Assembly: GCF_026891935.1 (NCBI RefSeq)
Contig: NZ_JAPTGC010000005.1
Span: 62,001 to 126,000 of the forward strand
DNA from: Methanocorpusculum vombati
GTDB lineage: Archaea > Halobacteriota > Methanomicrobia > Methanomicrobiales > Methanocorpusculaceae
Length of the DNA stretch: 64,000 nt
Reading direction: 5' to 3'
Shown here: one piece after another, positions 61,073 through 64,000 of the stretch
Layout: every line of letters begins with the position of its first letter
Numbering within the stretch: the first letter of the stretch is position 1
Translations under genes and position numbers: made by a program
Notes under the pieces: generated by a model
What the model was told of the DNA's origin: nothing
The model's database searches: none
The model's input: only the letters and a program-made list of their open reading frames with translations

Positions 61073-62656
61073 GTGAGCTTCAAAGTACTTGTGAGCGACC
61101 CCCTCGCAAAAGAAGGAGTCGATATTTTAAAGGGATTTTGTGATGTTGAGGAAAAAGCAGATCTGTCCGAGGATGAACTCGTCAAGATCATCGGCGAGTA
61201 CGATGCACTGATTGTCCGGTCCGGGACGCAGGTCACTGCACGCATCATCGAGGCGGCCGATAAGATGAAGTACATCGGTCGTGCCGGTGTCGGTGTGGAC
61301 AACATCGACTGTGATGCGGCTACGAAGAAAGGCATCATTGTTTCCAATGCTCCCGAAGGCAATACGCTCGCGGCAACGGAACACACCATCGCCATGATGA
61401 TGGCGCTTGCGCGTAACATTCCGCAGGCGACTGCGTCCCTGAAGAAGGGCGAGTGGAAGCGTTCCAAGTTTATGGGCAACGAGATGAACGGCAAGGTGCT
61501 TGGTGTGGTCGGATTCGGCAGAATCGGCCGCGAGGTTTCCAAGCGTGCCCAGGCACTGCAGATGACGGTCATCGCCTATGATCCGTTCATTCCGGCTGAG
61601 GTCGGGGCTGCGATGGGTGTTGAGATGATGAGCGTGGCCGAGCTGTTTACGAAGGCTGATGTGATTACGGTGCATACGCCGCTGATTCCGTCCACGACGC
61701 ATCTGATCAACAAGGAGTCGATTGCGACCATGAAGGACGGTGTCCGGCTGATCAACTGTGCCCGCGGCGGTATCATTGATGAGGCGGCTCTCTATGAGGC
61801 AATCACTTCCGGGAAGGTTGCGGGTGCTGCGCTTGATGTGTTTGAGCAGGAGCCGCCGACCGATTCTCCGCTTCTTTCCCTCGATAAGGTTATCGTGACT
61901 CCGCATCTTGGTGCAAGTACGGTTGAGGCGCAGAAGAATGTGGCAATTTCGGTTGCCCAGCAGTGTATCGAGGTGCTGAAGGGCGGGTCTGCCAGAAATG
62001 CGGTGAACGCGCCGCTGGTTGCTCCGGAGCTCCGCCCGAAGCTTGAGCCGTTTGCGCTTCTGACCGAGAAGATGGGCAGTCTTGCGGCACAGCTCGCAGA
62101 CGGTGCGATTACCGAGGTTGAGTTTGCCTATCTCGGTGAGGTTGCCGAGATGAAGCAGAACCTGAAGTACCCGACCCGTATGGGTCTGAAGGGTCTGCTG
62201 GACAAGGCGCTGCACGAGCCGGCAAATCTTGTGAATGCGGAGTTTATTGCGCAGCAGCGCGGTATGACTGTTGTGGAGAAGACGTCTGCGGATGCGGGCG
62301 ACTATAAATCGCTCGTGACGCTGACGTTTAAGACCGCAAAGGGTACGCAGACGATCTCCGGTATTATTACCCGTGTTGGTCCCCGCATTACTTCTATCAA
62401 CGGCTACTTCATGGATCTTGTGCCGAAGGGCAACGTGATTGTTGCCGATCACATTAACCGTCCGGGCGTTGTCGGGCCGGTGTGTGTTCTGCTCGGGAGG
62501 TACAATATTAATATCTCGAATATGCAGGTCGGGAAGGTGGATGTCGGGTCTGAGTCGCTGATGATTCTTGCTGTGGATGATGTTGTTCCTGCGCATGTGA
62601 TGCAGGAGGTCGCCGGAAGCGACGGTATCATTTCGGCAAAGTTCATGCAGCTGTAA
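61073..62656 (+). CDS. serA: D-3-phosphoglycerate dehydrogenase
   Basis: This enzyme opens serine synthesis. From the GTG at 61073 the 527-residue protein shows the NAD motif GVVGFGRIGREV near residue 146, catalytic Arg in NCARGGI, Glu in EQEPP, His in PHLGAS, an intervening domain and a C-terminal ACT domain (VIVADHINRPGVVGPV) for feedback control by serine. It has the long archaeal/bacterial form. A terminator hairpin follows. Confidence 0.97.
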   Translation: MSFKVLVSDPLAKEGVDILKGFCDVEEKADLSEDELVKIIGEYDALIVRSGTQVTARIIEAADKMKYIGRAGVGVDNIDCDAATKKGIIVSNAPEGNTLAATEHTIAMMMALARNIPQATASLKKGEWKRSKFMGNEMNGKVLGVVGFGRIGREVSKRAQALQMTVIAYDPFIPAEVGAAMGVEMMSVAELFTKADVITVHTPLIPSTTHLINKESIATMKDGVRLINCARGGIIDEAALYEAITSGKVAGAALDVFEQEPPTDSPLLSLDKVIVTPHLGASTVEAQKNVAISVAQQCIEVLKGGSARNAVNAPLVAPELRPKLEPFALLTEKMGSLAAQLADGAITEVEFAYLGEVAEMKQNLKYPTRMGLKGLLDKALHEPANLVNAEFIAQQRGMTVVEKTSADAGDYKSLVTLTFKTAKGTQTISGIITRVGPRITSINGYFMDLVPKGNVIVADHINRPGVVGPVCVLLGRYNINISNMQVGKVDVGSESLMILAVDDVVPAHVMQEVAGSDGIISAKFMQL

Positions 62657-62671
62657 TCAGGCGGTGTTGCG

Positions 62672-62697
62672 GGACACATTTTTTGTGTCCTTTTTTT
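62672..62697 (+). terminator. Hairpin terminator after serA
   Basis: GGACACA (62672-62678) pairs with TGTGTCC (62684-62690) over a 5-T loop, followed by seven T at 62691-62697. This is a classical hairpin plus T-run. Confidence 0.75.
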
Positions 62698-62822
62698 CTT
62701 TTTTTGTGTGTCGGTGGTCTGTGCATTTTTTCTTCGATGGGTTTAATACTGTCATAACGAAACGTTGTAACTACGAGTGATCGCTGTTCTATGATAGTTG
62801 TGCGAGAGGAGTGTCCGGCTCT

Positions 62823-64000
62823 ATGAAATTTGGTACGCTTGCTGATGTGGAAACCCGTGGTAAGACGGTTCTTGTCCGTGTTGATCTGAATTCGCCGATT
62901 GATCCGTCCACGAGTATGATTCTTGATGATAAGCGGTTCCGCGAGCATGTTCCGACGATTCAGGCGCTGGAGGAGTCCCGGGTTGTTGTTCTTGCGCATC
63001 AGAGCCGGCCGGGGAAGAAGGATTTTACGACGCTGGAGGCGCATGCCGACCGGCTGGAGCGTCTGCTCGGGATGCCGGTTACGTATGTGGATGATATCTT
63101 CGGCCGCTGTGCGAAGGAGGCGGTGCGTAAGTCGCATCCGGGCGATGTGCTTCTTTTGGAGAATGTCCGGTTCAGTGCTGAGGAGAATCTTACGATGAAG
63201 CCGGAGGATGCACGGAATACGCATCTGGTGCGAAAGCTTGCGTCCATGGCGGATCTTTTTGTGAATGATGCGTTTGGGACGGCGCATCGTTCGCAGCCGA
63301 CGATCACGGGTCTGCCGTTTGCGATGCGCACCGTTGCGGGACTTTTGATGGAGAAGGAGGTTAAAAATCTCTCCCGCGTGTTTACGTCCGCACCAAAGCC
63401 GGTGACGTTTGTTCTCGGCGGGACGAAGGTGGATGATTCTCTTTCGGTTGCGGGTCATGTTCTGGCGAATGGTACGGCAGACCGGGTGGCGATCATCGGG
63501 GTTGTGGCGAATGTTTTCTATCTTGCGATGGGTATTGATATCGGGGCGCCGTCTGCGGGTCTGATTAAGACTCTGGGGTATGAGGGTGAGGTTGCCAGGG
63601 CACGGGCGATTCTTGATGCGTATCCGGATAAGGTGATTCTGCCTGAGTGTGTGGCGGTTAAGCAGAATGAGGAGCGCCGCGAGTATGCGGTTGCGGAGAC
63701 GCCTGCGGATTGTCCGATTCTTGATATGGGCAGTGAGTCTATTGAGGTCTTTTCCAAACTTCTCCGCGAGTCGGGGACGGTTGTTTTCAACGGTCCGGCA
63801 GGGATGTTTGAGGAGCGGGATTTTGCGACCGGTACGTACGAGCTTTTGCATGCGGCGGCGAAGGCGGAGTTTTCCGTCTGCGGCGGGGGTCATACGGCGG
63901 CGGTTATTGAGCAGCTTGGTCTTGAGCCGATGTACTCGCATCTGTCTACCGGCGGGGGTGCGTGTATTGAGTTCCTGACGGGGAAGAAGCTGCCGGCCCT
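62823..64000 (+). CDS. pgk: Phosphoglycerate kinase (3' end outside window)
   Basis: The enzyme transfers phosphate between 1,3-bisphosphoglycerate and ATP. The first 392 codons are present and run past the right edge. Visible motifs are VLVRVDLNSPID near residue 16, HQSRPG near 59, LLENVRFSAEE, FVNDAFGTAHRSQP, FVLGGTKVDDS and the nucleotide loop FNGPAGMFE, then STGGGACIEFL near the end. The ATG at 62823 follows a GAGAGGAG ribosome-binding site at about 12 bp. Confidence 0.95.
   Translation, partial: MKFGTLADVETRGKTVLVRVDLNSPIDPSTSMILDDKRFREHVPTIQALEESRVVVLAHQSRPGKKDFTTLEAHADRLERLLGMPVTYVDDIFGRCAKEAVRKSHPGDVLLLENVRFSAEENLTMKPEDARNTHLVRKLASMADLFVNDAFGTAHRSQPTITGLPFAMRTVAGLLMEKEVKNLSRVFTSAPKPVTFVLGGTKVDDSLSVAGHVLANGTADRVAIIGVVANVFYLAMGIDIGAPSAGLIKTLGYEGEVARARAILDAYPDKVILPECVAVKQNEERREYAVAETPADCPILDMGSESIEVFSKLLRESGTVVFNGPAGMFEERDFATGTYELLHAAAKAEFSVCGGGHTAAVIEQLGLEPMYSHLSTGGGACIEFLTGKKLPA

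Noticed and set aside
1-64000. tRNA or rRNA genes
   Set aside because: No cloverleaf with a GGTTCGA-type T-loop in a gene-free stretch was found by eye; a tRNA search would be decisive.

Overview
The window is chromosomal DNA from a methanogenic archaeon. Evidence for this is an archaeal str operon (S12, S7, aEF-2 with a diphthamide site), a tyrosine/aspartate decarboxylase of the methanofuran/CoA type (MfnA), an F420H2-oxidase-type flavodiiron protein, archaeal SerA and Pgk, TATA-box promoters at short distance from start codons, and a queuosine/archaeosine precursor cluster. Codon use and gene content fit the order Methanomicrobiales; a Methanocorpusculum-like genome is my best guess but is not proven from sequence alone. 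No tRNA, rRNA, CRISPR array or transposase gene was seen.

Layout. 1-4472: a minus-strand sulfur/selenium handling locus (cysteine desulfurase, divergent FdhD, a YedE-type transporter split into two genes, two TusA-like proteins, OsmC, a C_GCAxxG_C_C protein). 4620-5407: an unknown protein and a rubredoxin. 5459-8310: HypF hydrogenase maturation and a membrane protein. 8389-11886: a winged-helix regulator and a zinc-ribbon/TPR superfamily 2 helicase. 12093-13814: FkbM methyltransferase, a 259-bp element with terminal inverted repeats, and a Nudix hydrolase. 13919-17826: a 2-hydroxyacid dehydrogenase, queC-queE-queD, and a PLP decarboxylase. 18031-21285: rpsL-rpsG-fusA. 21525-24761: an acyltransferase, a double chagasin-like inhibitor, a decayed small gene and a PHP protein. 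24808-26615: oxygen defence (superoxide reductase, flavodiiron protein, rubredoxin). 26761-31113: MFS transporter, a mosaic pilin, a structured intergenic region and thiC. 31152-32839: metallo-beta-lactamase-fold protein, GIY-YIG protein and an MNT-HepT toxin-antitoxin pair.

32890-39605 is the accessory part of the window. It starts with a bacterial-type methionyl-tRNA formyltransferase and peptide deformylase pair, which is unexpected in an archaeon. A divergently transcribed unit follows, with a 59-residue ORF coupled to a replication-type ATPase whose P-loop lysine is missing. Behind it lies a cluster of seven GCCAACCT iterons including a perfect 20-bp inverted repeat. Next come an AT-rich DUF262/HNH (GmrSD-like) restriction protein, a frameshifted MNT antitoxin and a RelB/YafQ toxin-antitoxin pair. 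I read this as a remnant integrated replicon that carries defence genes.

39745-49497 holds a HAD phosphatase, ileS, a long gene-poor gap, a DUF4013 membrane protein and the Mre11/Rad50-like sbcDC pair. 49628-56528 is a molybdenum/tungsten locus: two moeA genes (one with a shrunken binding-protein-like tail) behind a hairpin leader, modA-tsaA-modB-modC, a Mop protein and a second TsaA-like protein. 56698-64000 carries a YkgJ-type cysteine cluster protein, mfnA, ppsA, serA and the start of pgk, the central carbon and serine genes.

The Mo/W, FdhD and HypF genes together suggest that formate dehydrogenase and hydrogenase metalloenzymes are central to this organism. All functional names are from reading the sequence; no database search was run.
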